64,000 nucleotides of DNA from NCBI GenBank assembly GCA_017516065.1, contig JAFWDQ010000016.1:30115-94114 (forward strand). The letters run 5' to 3'. Both the position numbers and the translations under genes were made by a program. Source of the DNA: Oscillospiraceae bacterium (GTDB lineage Bacteria > Bacillota > Clostridia > Oscillospirales > Oscillospiraceae). This document shows, piece by piece, positions 1 through 9,256 of this stretch. Each line of letters opens with the position of its first letter. The first letter of the stretch is position 1. The notes below the pieces were generated by a model. It had not been told where the DNA came from. It was given only the letters and a program-made list of their open reading frames with translations, and ran no database searches.

Positions 1-35
1 TTGGGCTCGTCTTCCAGGACCAGAACTTTTTTCAT
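1..35 (-). CDS. Response regulator, N-terminal 11 codons only (cut by window edge)
   Basis: The minus strand reads MKKVLVLEDEP from an ATG at 35-33, behind a GGAGAGG ribosome site at about 43-49. A hydrophobic strand followed by E-D-E is the start of a receiver domain, where the acidic pair binds Mg2+. It lies 67 bases downstream of the lipoprotein gene on the same strand and may share its transcript. The output domain is outside the window, so subfamily and target are unknown. Confidence 0.6.
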   Translation of the reverse strand, partial: MKKVLVLEDEP

Positions 36-102
36 GGCGTATTCCTCTCCTTTGATCCACGCTCAGGAAGAATGATTGTAGGTGTCATATGGATTTGATC
101 GA

Positions 103-1455
103 TCAGGAGTCTGTGTGACTCCAGTCGGTGATGATGCGGCGGAAGCTCTCCGAGACAAGCTCGGGGGTCAGCTGATAGCTGGCGGGCAGGGACGTTTCCG
201 GCAGATAGGCCGCGTAAATGACCTCAGGCTGGGAGGACAGCACGAAGCGGCCCTCCAGCTGGGAGCGGTCCACCCGGTTGGCGCCGGTGAGACGGTAGAG
301 GAACAGGAAATCCGTCAGGGCCTCGTCGGCGCCTCCCCGGACGCCGAAGATATAGGCCGTCTCGCCGGAGATGGTGTCGCTGCGGGTAACGGAGACCCGA
401 TTGACCCAGCTGCTGGGTACAATCAGGTACCAGCCGTCCTGATAGTTGTGGAAGGTGGTGGTGACGGGCACGAAGGAGCCGTCCAGACGGCAGCGCCGCC
501 AGTTGATCAGCCAGTAGGTCTCCGTATCCGCCCCGTCATAGTAGTCCGGCATCACCACCGGCTGTGGGATCTCCGGCCGCCCGTCGGCGTCGATATCCGT
601 GACGGTTGCGGAGTGGTAGCGCAGGGTCTCGGAGGAGACCGCCAGCTCCTCATCCAGAGTGATGTTTGTCAGCACATTCCGGCGCAGGGCCAGAACGTCG
701 GTGATCTGACCGTTGTCGCCGAAGCTGCTGGTGGCATAGAGAGCGGGTCGGCCCTCATCCAGAAGCCCTGTGGAGATGGAGCTGATGTCGCCGGCGCCTG
801 CGGACAGGAGGGCGGCGGAGTGGAGGGCCAGGCCGCCGGAATCCGTACGGCGGTAGAGCCGGGCGGAGGTGGGCTGATCCCCGGGCTCCGTATAGAAGAC
901 CACCAGCTCGCTGATGCCGTCGGAGTCCATGTCATACAGGGTATATCGGGCGTAGGAGGTGCTCAGCAGCTCTGCGGGCTCCTCGCCCGTCAGGTCGTAG
1001 ACGGACAGCAGATAGACGTTGGGGCTCATCTGATAGCCCACCACCAGTTCGCTGGTGCCGTCGCCGGTGAGATCGGCACAGGCCAGACTGCGGAAGGAAC
1101 TGGCGTTGCCGGTGATCACCGCCTTGGTCTCATAGCCGGTCTCCGTCTGCCGGAAGACGTACAGCTGCAGCGCCGACTCACCGCCGCTGGTGGTGCGGAA
1201 GAAGGCCAGGGCCTCCTCCGCGCCGTCGCCGTCCAGATCGAACATCTGCACCGGCTGCGTGCTGTTGCCGGCCAGGGGCGCGGCATATTCGGCGCCGCTG
1301 TCCAGCACGGCCTCGATCTGATCCTGCAGCAGGAGATAGTCTGCCGGCGGCTGGGGCAGGGAGTAGAGCTCCTCTCCCGCAGAGAAGAAACAGCCGCTGA
1401 GGAAAAGCAGCACCAGACACAGCGGCAGCAGAAGCCATCGGTTTTGTCTTGCCAT
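103..1455 (-). CDS. Lipoprotein with FG-GAP/VCBS-like calcium-type repeats
   Basis: 450 residues. Residues 1-22 are a lipoprotein signal ending in the lipobox LSGC, with Cys22 as the likely lipidated residue, so the protein should sit on the outer face of the membrane. At least four repeats carry Asp-rich loops followed by a hydrophobic strand: DLDGDG at 73-78, then DLTGDG, DMDSDG and DIDADG. This resembles FG-GAP/VCBS beta-propeller blades. The start follows a GAGGAG site 9 bases upstream. It precedes a response regulator, which suggests but does not prove a sensing or envelope role. No catalytic motif was seen; function unknown. Confidence 0.75.
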   Translation of the reverse strand: MARQNRWLLLPLCLVLLFLSGCFFSAGEELYSLPQPPADYLLLQDQIEAVLDSGAEYAAPLAGNSTQPVQMFDLDGDGAEEALAFFRTTSGGESALQLYVFRQTETGYETKAVITGNASSFRSLACADLTGDGTSELVVGYQMSPNVYLLSVYDLTGEEPAELLSTSYARYTLYDMDSDGISELVVFYTEPGDQPTSARLYRRTDSGGLALHSAALLSAGAGDISSISTGLLDEGRPALYATSSFGDNGQITDVLALRRNVLTNITLDEELAVSSETLRYHSATVTDIDADGRPEIPQPVVMPDYYDGADTETYWLINWRRCRLDGSFVPVTTTFHNYQDGWYLIVPSSWVNRVSVTRSDTISGETAYIFGVRGGADEALTDFLFLYRLTGANRVDRSQLEGRFVLSSQPEVIYAAYLPETSLPASYQLTPELVSESFRRIITDWSHTDS

Positions 1456-1498
1456 CCCGAACGTCTCCTCACCGTGAAAGCATAAAGTTATTCATATT

Positions 1499-1504
1499 AT
1501 TATA
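1499..1504 (-). promoter_or_regulatory. Extended -10 promoter of the FG-GAP lipoprotein gene
   Basis: The minus strand reads TGG-TATAAT, an extended -10, about 45 bases upstream of the start codon. No good -35 box lies 17 bases further up. The rest of the gap up to the dGTPase gene (about 1505-1708) is AT-rich, with A and T runs and GC-rich hairpins near 1570-1610. No clear plus-strand promoter was resolved there. Confidence 0.45.
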
Positions 1505-1708
1505 CCATACTTTTTAAAGCTTGGATAGTCTATTTTTCAATTCCCGCGCACTTTTGTTCTTTATTATCCGGCGCCGGGAAAAACAGGGCCGGTTTTGCCG
1601 GGCCGGCGAGAAAAAGAAAAATATTTTTTCAGGAAAAAGAGGGTTTTCGCTTTTTTTGCGGTATTTAACCATGCACGGGAAAAAAGCACCGAAAAAAGGA
1701 GGTCCGGT

Positions 1709-2707
1709 ATGATGACGCGGCTCGATCAGGAACAGCGGGAGCGGGAGATCCTCTCGCCCTACGCCTGCCTCTCCGCCGACTCCCGGGGCAGGGAACGGCC
1801 GGAGGAGGAATGCCTTGTGCGCACCTGCTTCCAGCGGGATGTGGACCGGATCGTCCACTCCAAATCCTTCCGGCGTCTGATGCACAAAACCCAGGTATTT
1901 CTGCGCCCGGAGGGGGATCACTACCGCACCCGCATGACCCACACCCTTGAGGTCGCCCGCATTGCCCGGACCATCGCCTGCGGGCTGAATCTCAACGAGC
2001 CCCTCACGGAGGCCATCGCCCTGGGCCACGACCTGGGCCATACTCCCTTCGGCCACGCCGGAGAGCGGCTGCTGTCCTCCCTGATGCCCGACGGTTTCCG
2101 GCACTATGAACAGAGCCTCCGGATCGTGGACGTGCTGGAGAAGGACGGGGAAGGGCTCAATCTGACCTATGAGGTGCGAAACGGCATCCTCTGCCACACC
2201 AGGGGCGAACAGGCCGTCACGCTGGAGGGCCGCATCGTCCGGCTGGCGGACCGGATCGCCTATATCAATCATGACATCGACGACGCCCTGCGGGCCGGGA
2301 TCCTCACCGATGAAGATTTGCCGAAGGACGCCGCTGCCGTTCTGGGGACCCGGTACAGCGCCCGGATCAACACACTGATCTGCGACATTATCGAGCACAG
2401 CGCCGACGACATCTGCCAGGGCGAGGAGGTAAAAGCCGCCATGGACCGGATGCATGCGTTCCTGTTCCAGAGCGTCTACACCAACCCCGTGGCCAAGGGC
2501 GAGGAGGTCAAGGCCCAGGCGCTGCTGAAGCGTCTGTTCGAGTACTATGTGGAGCACACCGGCGAACTGCCGGACGAATTTCAGAAGATCGCCGCCCGGG
2601 AGGGCGAGAAACGGGCCGTGTGCGACTACATCGCCGGTATGACGGACAAGTTCTCCATGGACCTGTACGAGGCGCTGTTTATTCCCCTGCGCTGGGCCCA
2701 GAAGTGA
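1709..2707 (+). CDS. dGTP triphosphohydrolase-like HD-domain protein
   Basis: 332 residues from the ATG at 1709, preceded by AAAGGAGG six bases away. The frame is open further upstream, but that part is Lys/Arg-rich and lacks a ribosome site. An HD phosphohydrolase core is visible: His78 in MTHTLEV, GHDLGH with His107-Asp108, and a later Asp in LADRIAYINHD, the usual metal ligands. The family hydrolyses dNTPs to nucleoside plus tripolyphosphate and is annotated as dGTPase-like. It lies upstream of dnaG and rpoD, the usual clostridial arrangement, linking dNTP pool control with priming. Substrate preference cannot be read from sequence. Confidence 0.85.
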   Translation: MMTRLDQEQREREILSPYACLSADSRGRERPEEECLVRTCFQRDVDRIVHSKSFRRLMHKTQVFLRPEGDHYRTRMTHTLEVARIARTIACGLNLNEPLTEAIALGHDLGHTPFGHAGERLLSSLMPDGFRHYEQSLRIVDVLEKDGEGLNLTYEVRNGILCHTRGEQAVTLEGRIVRLADRIAYINHDIDDALRAGILTDEDLPKDAAAVLGTRYSARINTLICDIIEHSADDICQGEEVKAAMDRMHAFLFQSVYTNPVAKGEEVKAQALLKRLFEYYVEHTGELPDEFQKIAAREGEKRAVCDYIAGMTDKFSMDLYEALFIPLRWAQK

Positions 2708-2724
2708 GAAGCGGGCCCCGGCTT

Positions 2725-2798
2725 CGCAGACTTCGCGGCGTGCACGCCGCAAAGTAAACCATCTCAATCAAGATCCAATGAAATGGCTTTGATTTGAA
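2725..2798. repeat. Dispersed intergenic repeat, copy in front of dnaG
   Basis: Contains the perfect 16-bp palindrome GCGGCGTGCACGCCGC (2735-2750), preceded by CGCAGACTTC, and ends near GGCTTTGATTTGAA (2785-2798). A closely similar block with the same order of parts lies in front of der (50673-50839), and the terminal motif recurs at 23940-23949. Function unknown. Confidence 0.55.
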
Positions 2799-2822
2799 CT
2801 GAATTTAAGGGGGTGACGGTCC

Positions 2823-4579
2823 ATGCCATTGTTTCCCGACAGCTTTATACAGGAACTCACGGAGCGGACGGATCTGGTGGAGCTGGTATCCGGCTACGTG
2901 CCCCTGACCCTGAAATCCGGCAGCTATTGGGGCTGCTGCCCCTTCCACAGCGAGAAGACCGCCTCCTTCCACGTGCTGCCGGACCGGCAGATCTACCACT
3001 GCTTCGGCTGCAAGAAGGGCGGCGGCGCCATCAACTTCATCATGGAGATCGAGAACCTCGGCTTCCAGGACGCGGTGCGCTTCCTGGCCCAGCGGGCGGG
3101 CCTGACGGTGCCGGAGACCGGCGACGCCACGATGCAGCAGAGCCGTCAGCGGCTGCTGGAGCTCAACCGGGACGCCGCCCGCTTTTTCCACGAGACCCTG
3201 CGCGCCCCGGAGGGCGCCGCGGGAGCGGAGTATTTCCGGCGCCGGGGCCTGACCGCGGCGACCATCCGTCACTTCGGTCTCGGCGTGGCGCCGGACGCCT
3301 GGGACAGTCTGCTGAAGGCCATGACCGCAAAGGGCTACACGAAGCAGGAACTGCTGGACGCGGGCCTGGCGGTGCGCAGCAAAAACGGCGGTCTTTACGA
3401 CCGCTTCCGGAACCGGGTGATCTTTCCCATCATCGATCTGCGGGGCGGCGTCATCGCCTTCGGCGGCCGGGTGCTGGACAGCTCCCTGCCGAAGTACATC
3501 AACACCCCGGACACGCTGCTGTTCAACAAGAAGCGGAATCTGTTCGCCCTGAATTTTGCCCGGAAATCGAAGCAGGGGCGGCTGATCCTGACGGAGGGTT
3601 ACATGGATACGGTGAGCCTGCACCAGGCGGGCTTTGACTGTGCCGTGGCCATGCTGGGCACCGGCTGCACGGAGTATCACGCCCAACTGATGGCCCGGTA
3701 TACCAAGGAGGTCGTGATCTCCGGCGATACCGACGGGCCGGGGCTTGCCGCCGTGCAGCGGGCCATCGGGGTGCTGGAGAAGACAGGCCTCTCCGTCCGC
3801 GTCCTGCGGCTCCCCGAGGGCAAGGATCCGGATGAGTTCATCCGCAGCAACGGCCCCGCCGCCTTCCAGCGCCTGCTGGACCGGGCGGAGAACCACATCG
3901 AGTACCGGCTGCTGCAGATCCGGGGACGCCACGACCTGACTCTGGACGAGGACCGGGTGGCGTTCCTGCAGGAGGCGGCGGAGCTGATCGCCTCTCTGCC
4001 CAGTCCCGTGGAGCGGGAGATCTACAGCGCCCGGGCGGCGGAGGCAGCCTCCGTCTCACCGGCGGCGGTGGAGAACGAGGTGGCCCGGACCCGAAAGCGC
4101 ATGGCAAAGGCCGAGCAGCAGCGCCGGCAGCGCCGTGACCTGAATCCCGCCTCCGTTCTCCAGCCGAAGGACCGGAGCCTGCGGTACGACAATCTCCGCT
4201 CCGCCCGGGCCGAGGAAGGAGTCCTGCGGCTGCTGGCCATGGACCCGCACCTGCTGGAGGAGGCGGCGGGACTGCGGGGCGACCAGTTCTCCTCCCCGCT
4301 GCTGGGCCGCATCTACGAGCGGATGGCGGCGGATATTCGGGCAGGTCGGCCCTTTCTGCCGGACCTGCTGGCGGAGGAGCTCTCCTCAGAGGAGATGGAC
4401 CATCTGACCACGCTGCTCCAGCAGCCGGAACAGCCGGAGAACCGGTCCCAGGCGCTGGAGGACTGCATAGAGATCATCACCACGGAGGCCTGCAAGCGGG
4501 CCGCCCCGGAGGATCCGGACCTGCTGCTGCGGATGCAGCAGCGCTATAGAGAGAAAAAATCATACGGAGGGGAACGGAA

Positions 4580-4583
<4 letters not shown>
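2823..4583 (+). CDS. dnaG: DNA primase DnaG
   Basis: 586 residues, typical for DnaG. The N-terminal CHC2 zinc-binding domain has Cys39, His42, Cys60 and Cys63 ([11 protein letters not shown] ... YHCFGC). The catalytic core follows, with a TOPRIM fold around residues 255-345: EGYMD supplies the acidic Glu and SGDTDGPG the DxD metal site. The C-terminal third is a helical DnaB-interacting region, poorly conserved as usual. It synthesises RNA primers for lagging-strand replication. A GGGGG-containing ribosome site precedes the ATG, and the gene overlaps rpoD by four bases (ATGA), so the two are translationally coupled. Confidence 0.97.
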
Positions 4584-5902
<1,319 letters not shown>

Positions 5903-5913
5903 TAACGCATACG

Positions 5914-5955
5914 AAAAGCGTGCCGCGAAAAAACTCCGCGGCACGCTTTTTCTAT
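5914..5955 (+). terminator. Rho-independent terminator of the dnaG-rpoD operon
   Basis: A 14-bp perfect stem (5914-5927 with 5937-5950) with a nine-base loop, running into a T tract. Confidence 0.9.
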
Positions 5956-5976
5956 AGGGGGACACGATCTGATGCG

Positions 5977-5994
5977 AATTTTATGTAAACTAAA
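5977..5994. repeat. TTATGTAAAC intergenic repeat, copy 1
   Basis: AATTTTATGTAAACTAAA, identical over these 18 bases to the copy at 6549-6566. It lies directly beyond the stop codon of the minus-strand channel gene. One of six exact copies of the TTATGTAAAC core, all between genes. Confidence 0.6.
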
Positions 5995-6002
5995 AGCGGG
6001 GC

Positions 6003-6416
6003 TTAGTGGAGCATGCGGATCCGCCGGGAGATCTCCCGCAGCTCCTCCTGGGGCAGCTCCTCCAGATGCTCCAGCTTATCCAGGATCTCCGCCTTGGCGG
6101 CCTTGTACTGCATGGAGACCAGGTCGTTGTAGAAGGCCACGATCACGCCGGTGACCAGCGCGATGATCAGGATCGCCAGAATGGTCAGCGCCAGAGACAG
6201 GATCCGCCCGATGAGGGTCACGGCGATGATGTCGCCGAAGCCGACGGTGGAGAACACGGAATAGCAGTACCACAGCGCGTCGCGGTAGGAGCAGAAGGCC
6301 GGCTCCGCCAGCATGATAAAGAAGGCGTCCAGCAGGAAAAACACGATAAAAATAAGAATCAGCTTGTCTGCATACGTTTTCTTCAATACGGTCCTGAACA
6401 GTCGAATTTTTTTCAT
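6003..6416 (-). CDS. Small two-TM potassium channel
   Basis: 137 residues from the MKKIRLF start. The frame continues 32 codons upstream without a convincing ribosome site, whereas GTGAGGA lies just before this ATG. Two membrane helices (about 18-36 and 69-92) flank a pore loop with the selectivity filter TVGFGD at 57-62, a variant of TVGYGD. A short cytoplasmic tail has a charged helix (EILDKLEHLEELPQEELREISRRI). There is no RCK/TrkA-N gating domain, so it is a minimal KcsA-like channel. Ion selectivity is inferred from the filter; gating is unknown. Confidence 0.8.
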   Translation of the reverse strand: MKKIRLFRTVLKKTYADKLILIFIVFFLLDAFFIMLAEPAFCSYRDALWYCYSVFSTVGFGDIIAVTLIGRILSLALTILAILIIALVTGVIVAFYNDLVSMQYKAAKAEILDKLEHLEELPQEELREISRRIRMLH

Positions 6417-6548
6417 TTTCCTCACCCGAGCACCATAGTACCATAAAAATCGCGGTGCGGGTAGTGGGTCAAAAATTTTTCTTTCCCCCACAATGATCCG
6501 AGCGGTTCCCACAGGGGAGGGAGAGGCTGCAGAACGGTCCCCGCTTTA

Positions 6549-6566
6549 AATTTTATGTAAACTAAA
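6549..6566. repeat. TTATGTAAAC intergenic repeat, copy 2
   Basis: AATTTTATGTAAACTAAA, identical to copy 1. It lies about 40 bases downstream of the stop of the minus-strand P-type ATPase gene. Confidence 0.6.
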
Positions 6567-6602
6567 GAGGGCGTTTTTTGCCTTTTTCCGCTCCGCATGG
6601 AC

Positions 6603-8477
6603 TCAGCCCGTTTTCCCGCGCCAGCCCAGGAGCAGCGCGGAGTTTACGATCACAAAGACGGACCCGGCGTTGTGGACCAGCGCGCCGGCCACAGGATTCA
6701 GGATCCCGACGATGGCGAGGACGATGGCGATAAAGTTCAGCGCCAGAGAGAAGACCAGATTGCACTTGATGGTTGTCATCATGCGTCTGGAGAGCCGGAG
6801 CAGGTGAGGGATCTCGCAGATGTCGTCGCCGGCCAGGACCAGATCCGCCGCCTCCACGGCGATATCGCTGCCCACGCCGCCCATGGCGATCCCCACCAGG
6901 GCCTTTTTCAGAGCCGGCGCGTCGTTGATGCCGTCGCCGATCATACAGACAGATTCCCCGGCGTCCTGACAGCCGCCGATATAGGTCAGCTTATCCTCCG
7001 GCAGACAGTCGGCGTGGACCTCCGGAATGGCCAGCTGTCCGGCCACGTAACGGGCCGCGCTGTCATGGTCGCCTGTCAGCAGCACCGGCGCGATGCCGAT
7101 TTCCCCGAGTTGCCGGACCGTCCTCTCCGCCGACGGACGCAGGGTGTCGGAGAGGACCAGAAAACCCGCAGCCGTTCCGTCCACCGCCGTAAAAATGACG
7201 GTGCCGCCCCGGGCGCGGTATATCTCCGCCTCCCGTGAGATCTCCTCCGGCAGAGCGATCCCGTATGCGGAGAGCAGCTTGCCGTTCCCGGCCAGGACCT
7301 GTTTTCCCTCCACGACGGCGGCAACGCCGCGGCCTGTCAGCATCTGAAAATCCCGGGAGCAGGCCGGCGCTTCGCCGTTCCCGGCCCGGTAGCACCTGAC
7401 GACGGCCCTGCCCAGAGGGTGCTCCGACCACTGCTCGGCGGCGGCGGCCAGACGATAGAGCTGTGTCTCTGAGAGGCTCCCGGAGAAGCTCCTGACGGCC
7501 GTGACCTCCGGGGTCCCGTATGTCAGCGTCCCGGTCTTGTCAAAGGTGATCTTCCGCACCTTTGAAAGCCGTTCCAGGGCGTCGCCCTCCCGGGTGAGGA
7601 CCCCGTGCCGCGTGGCGTTGCCCACGGCGGCCATGATGGCGGTGGGGGTTGCCAGCACCAGCGCGCAGGGGCAGAACACAACGAGGACGGTGACGGCCCG
7701 GATGGCCTCGTGGGAGACCAGCCAGGTCAGGCCCGCCGAGATAAGCGCGATGACGACGATCCATCTGGCCCATTTATCGGCCAGCCCCACGATTTTCGCC
7801 TTGCCTGCGTCGGCGGACTGCACCAGCCGGATCATACGCTGGATGGCGCTGTCCTTGTCCACCCTTGTTGCCTCCATATCGAAGGGGCCGAACTGATTGA
7901 CCGTGCCGCTGAAGACCTCGTCGCCGGGCTCCCTGTCAACAGGCAGCGGCTCTCCCGTCACCACCGCCTGATCGATGGAGGTGACGCCGGTGCGTATCAC
8001 GCCGTCCACAGGCACCGTCTCCCCGGGGAGGACCCGGATCAGGTCGCCCACCTTCACCTGTTCGGCGAACAGGACGGTCTCGCCGCCGTCGGTCACGACT
8101 CTGGCCGTCCGGGGCGTCAGACGCACCAGTCTCTCGATCCCGGCCCGGGCCCGGGCGACGGTCAGCTCCTCCAGGAGACTGCCCAGCTGCATGATGACGG
8201 CCACCTCGCCGGCGGCGAAGGTCTCGCCGATGATCACAGCGGCGATCAGCGCCAGAGACACCAGCACGTCGGCGCAGATGTCGAATTCCGTGACCAGCCC
8301 GATAACCGCCTCCAGCAGAATGGGCACACCGCAGAGGATCACCGCTATCCACGCCGGGTCAAAGGGGAGCCGGTGGTCGCCGACCAAGCTCATCACAAGA
8401 GCGGCGGCGGAGATCACCAGCAGGACGATCGACCGCTTCGTGCCGCCCCATTCCAAAAACTGTTCCAATCGTTCCAT
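6603..8477 (-). CDS. Heavy-metal-translocating P1B-type ATPase
   Basis: 624 residues from the ATG at 8477, preceded by AAGGAGG; an upstream in-frame extension would run through the promoter and is rejected. Hallmarks: the TM metal site CPC (FCPCALVLATP), the phosphorylation motif DKTGT, the P1B-specific HP (SEHPLG), and the hinge GDGINDAPALK. There is no N-terminal HMA metal-binding domain. The last helices read VHNAGSVFVIVNS and lack the MxxSS pair expected in Cu(I) CopA pumps, so the exported metal is not settled (Cu, Zn/Cd or Mn possible). It is divergent from a CsoR-type gene with operators in its promoter, which fits metal-inducible efflux. Confidence 0.9.
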   Translation of the reverse strand: MERLEQFLEWGGTKRSIVLLVISAAALVMSLVGDHRLPFDPAWIAVILCGVPILLEAVIGLVTEFDICADVLVSLALIAAVIIGETFAAGEVAVIMQLGSLLEELTVARARAGIERLVRLTPRTARVVTDGGETVLFAEQVKVGDLIRVLPGETVPVDGVIRTGVTSIDQAVVTGEPLPVDREPGDEVFSGTVNQFGPFDMEATRVDKDSAIQRMIRLVQSADAGKAKIVGLADKWARWIVVIALISAGLTWLVSHEAIRAVTVLVVFCPCALVLATPTAIMAAVGNATRHGVLTREGDALERLSKVRKITFDKTGTLTYGTPEVTAVRSFSGSLSETQLYRLAAAAEQWSEHPLGRAVVRCYRAGNGEAPACSRDFQMLTGRGVAAVVEGKQVLAGNGKLLSAYGIALPEEISREAEIYRARGGTVIFTAVDGTAAGFLVLSDTLRPSAERTVRQLGEIGIAPVLLTGDHDSAARYVAGQLAIPEVHADCLPEDKLTYIGGCQDAGESVCMIGDGINDAPALKKALVGIAMGGVGSDIAVEAADLVLAGDDICEIPHLLRLSRRMMTTIKCNLVFSLALNFIAIVLAIVGILNPVAGALVHNAGSVFVIVNSALLLGWRGKTG

Positions 8478-8489
8478 ATGAGCCTCCTT

Positions 8490-8505
8490 ATACCGTAGGG
8501 GGTAT
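8490..8505. promoter_or_regulatory. CsoR-type operator 1
   Basis: ATACC-N6-GGTAT inverted repeat located just downstream of the predicted ATPase transcription start. The G-rich centre is typical of CsoR/CstR operators. Its centre is 25 bp from that of operator 2. Confidence 0.6.
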
Positions 8506-8511
8506 GGGTAT

Positions 8512-8540
8512 ATTATACCTATAGGGGTATAGGTTGTCAA
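8512..8540 (-). promoter_or_regulatory. Promoter of the P-type ATPase gene
   Basis: On the minus strand TTGACA (8540-8535), a 17-base spacer and TATAAT (8517-8512) form a perfect consensus. The spacer and -10 are covered by operator 2, so bound repressor would exclude polymerase. Confidence 0.8.
8515..8530. promoter_or_regulatory. CsoR-type operator 2
   Basis: ATACC-N6-GGTAT inverted repeat overlapping the -10 box and spacer of the ATPase promoter. Same half-sites as operator 1. Confidence 0.65.
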
Positions 8541-8545
8541 GGCCC

Positions 8546-8574
8546 TTGACAAAATTTCGCTCCTGGGAGATAAT
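8546..8574 (+). promoter_or_regulatory. Promoter of the csoR-like gene
   Basis: TTGACA (8546-8551), 17 bases, GATAAT (8569-8574). Its -35 box is only five bases from the -35 box of the divergent ATPase promoter. Operator 2 lies upstream of, not across, this promoter. Confidence 0.75.
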
Positions 8575-8608
8575 ACAAACACTGTAAAAGAAACGGGAGG
8601 CGTGATCG

Positions 8609-8884
8609 ATGAGACAGTGCATGGATTCCGAAAATCTCCATCGGCGTCTGAAGAAGATCCTGGGGCAGATCCAGGCAATCGACCGTATGCTTGACGAGGA
8701 CGTCCCATGCGAGGATGTTCTCGCGCAGATCAACGCGGCAAAGTCCGCGCTTCACAGCTGCGGAAGGGTCATTCTGGAGGGTCACATTAAGCACTGCGTC
8801 CGTGACGGCATCGAGCACGGAGACGCGGAGCAGACCATCGCCAGCTTTACGAAAGCCGTGGAGCGCTTTGCAAATTTAAACTGA
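8609..8884 (+). CDS. csoR: CsoR/FrmR-family metal-sensing repressor
   Basis: 91 residues, all-helical CsoR/FrmR family. Cys34, His59 and Cys63 reproduce the C-H-C ligand set of Cu(I)-sensing CsoR, with the same spacing as C36-H61-C65 of the M. tuberculosis protein. Lys/Arg-rich helix 1 (HRRLKKILGQ) fits DNA binding. An ATG with CGGGAGG upstream sets the start. It is divergent from the metal ATPase, with two operators between them, so it very likely represses the pump until metal binds. The ligand set suggests Cu(I), although the pump lacks a full Cu signature. Confidence 0.85.
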   Translation: MRQCMDSENLHRRLKKILGQIQAIDRMLDEDVPCEDVLAQINAAKSALHSCGRVILEGHIKHCVRDGIEHGDAEQTIASFTKAVERFANLN

Positions 8885-8907
8885 GCCTGTTTCTGAAATG
8901 ATAAAAG

Positions 8908-8942
8908 AGGGAAGCGCCGGAGCAGTCCGGCGCTTCCCTGCG
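8908..8942. terminator. Stem-loop after csoR
   Basis: A 14-bp perfect stem (8908-8921 with 8926-8939) with a GCAG loop. The downstream T tract is weak (TGCGTTTG), so efficiency is uncertain. Confidence 0.55.
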
Positions 8943-9032
8943 TTTGAGCGGATCGTTTTGGGGTCGTATCTCTGCTCCGAAACGGCGGCGGGTCTTACCT
9001 GACAGGGAGTGAAACAGGACCCGCCGCATGTT

Positions 9033-9042
9033 TTATGTAAAC
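9033..9042. repeat. TTATGTAAAC intergenic repeat, copy 3
   Basis: Exact core, 12 bases beyond the stop of the minus-strand FeoB-associated gene. The flanks (ATGTTTTATGTAAACCCG) differ from copies 1 and 2. Confidence 0.6.
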
Positions 9043-9054
9043 CCGGGCGAGGGT

Positions 9055-9240
9055 TTATTTTTCGCCTTTTTCTGCCTCACGGCAGTTCTGGCAGTGGGGG
9101 CATGCGCCGCTGCAGCTGCTGCAGCCGCTGCAGCCGACGCAGGTGCCCCGCTTGTGGCTGCGCCAGACGTACCGGACGGCCAGGAACACCACAGCCGCCA
9201 GAACGACGATCACGAGGACGGAGCCCAGAAGAGTATTCAT
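9055..9240 (-). CDS. FeoB-associated Cys-rich membrane protein
   Basis: 61 residues. One N-terminal membrane helix (about 5-26) is followed by a basic stretch and a Cys-rich tail with CVGCSGCSSCSGACPHCQNC (eight Cys). This is the layout of the small proteins that follow feoB in many Firmicutes, proposed to support Fe(II) transport. A GAGAGGAG ribosome site lies before the ATG, which is 16 bases after the feoB stop. Cys pairs could bind Fe or another metal; the role is inferred from family and position. Confidence 0.85.
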   Translation of the reverse strand: MNTLLGSVLVIVVLAAVVFLAVRYVWRSHKRGTCVGCSGCSSCSGACPHCQNCREAEKGEK

Positions 9241-9256
9241 CGTGAGGACTCCTCTC

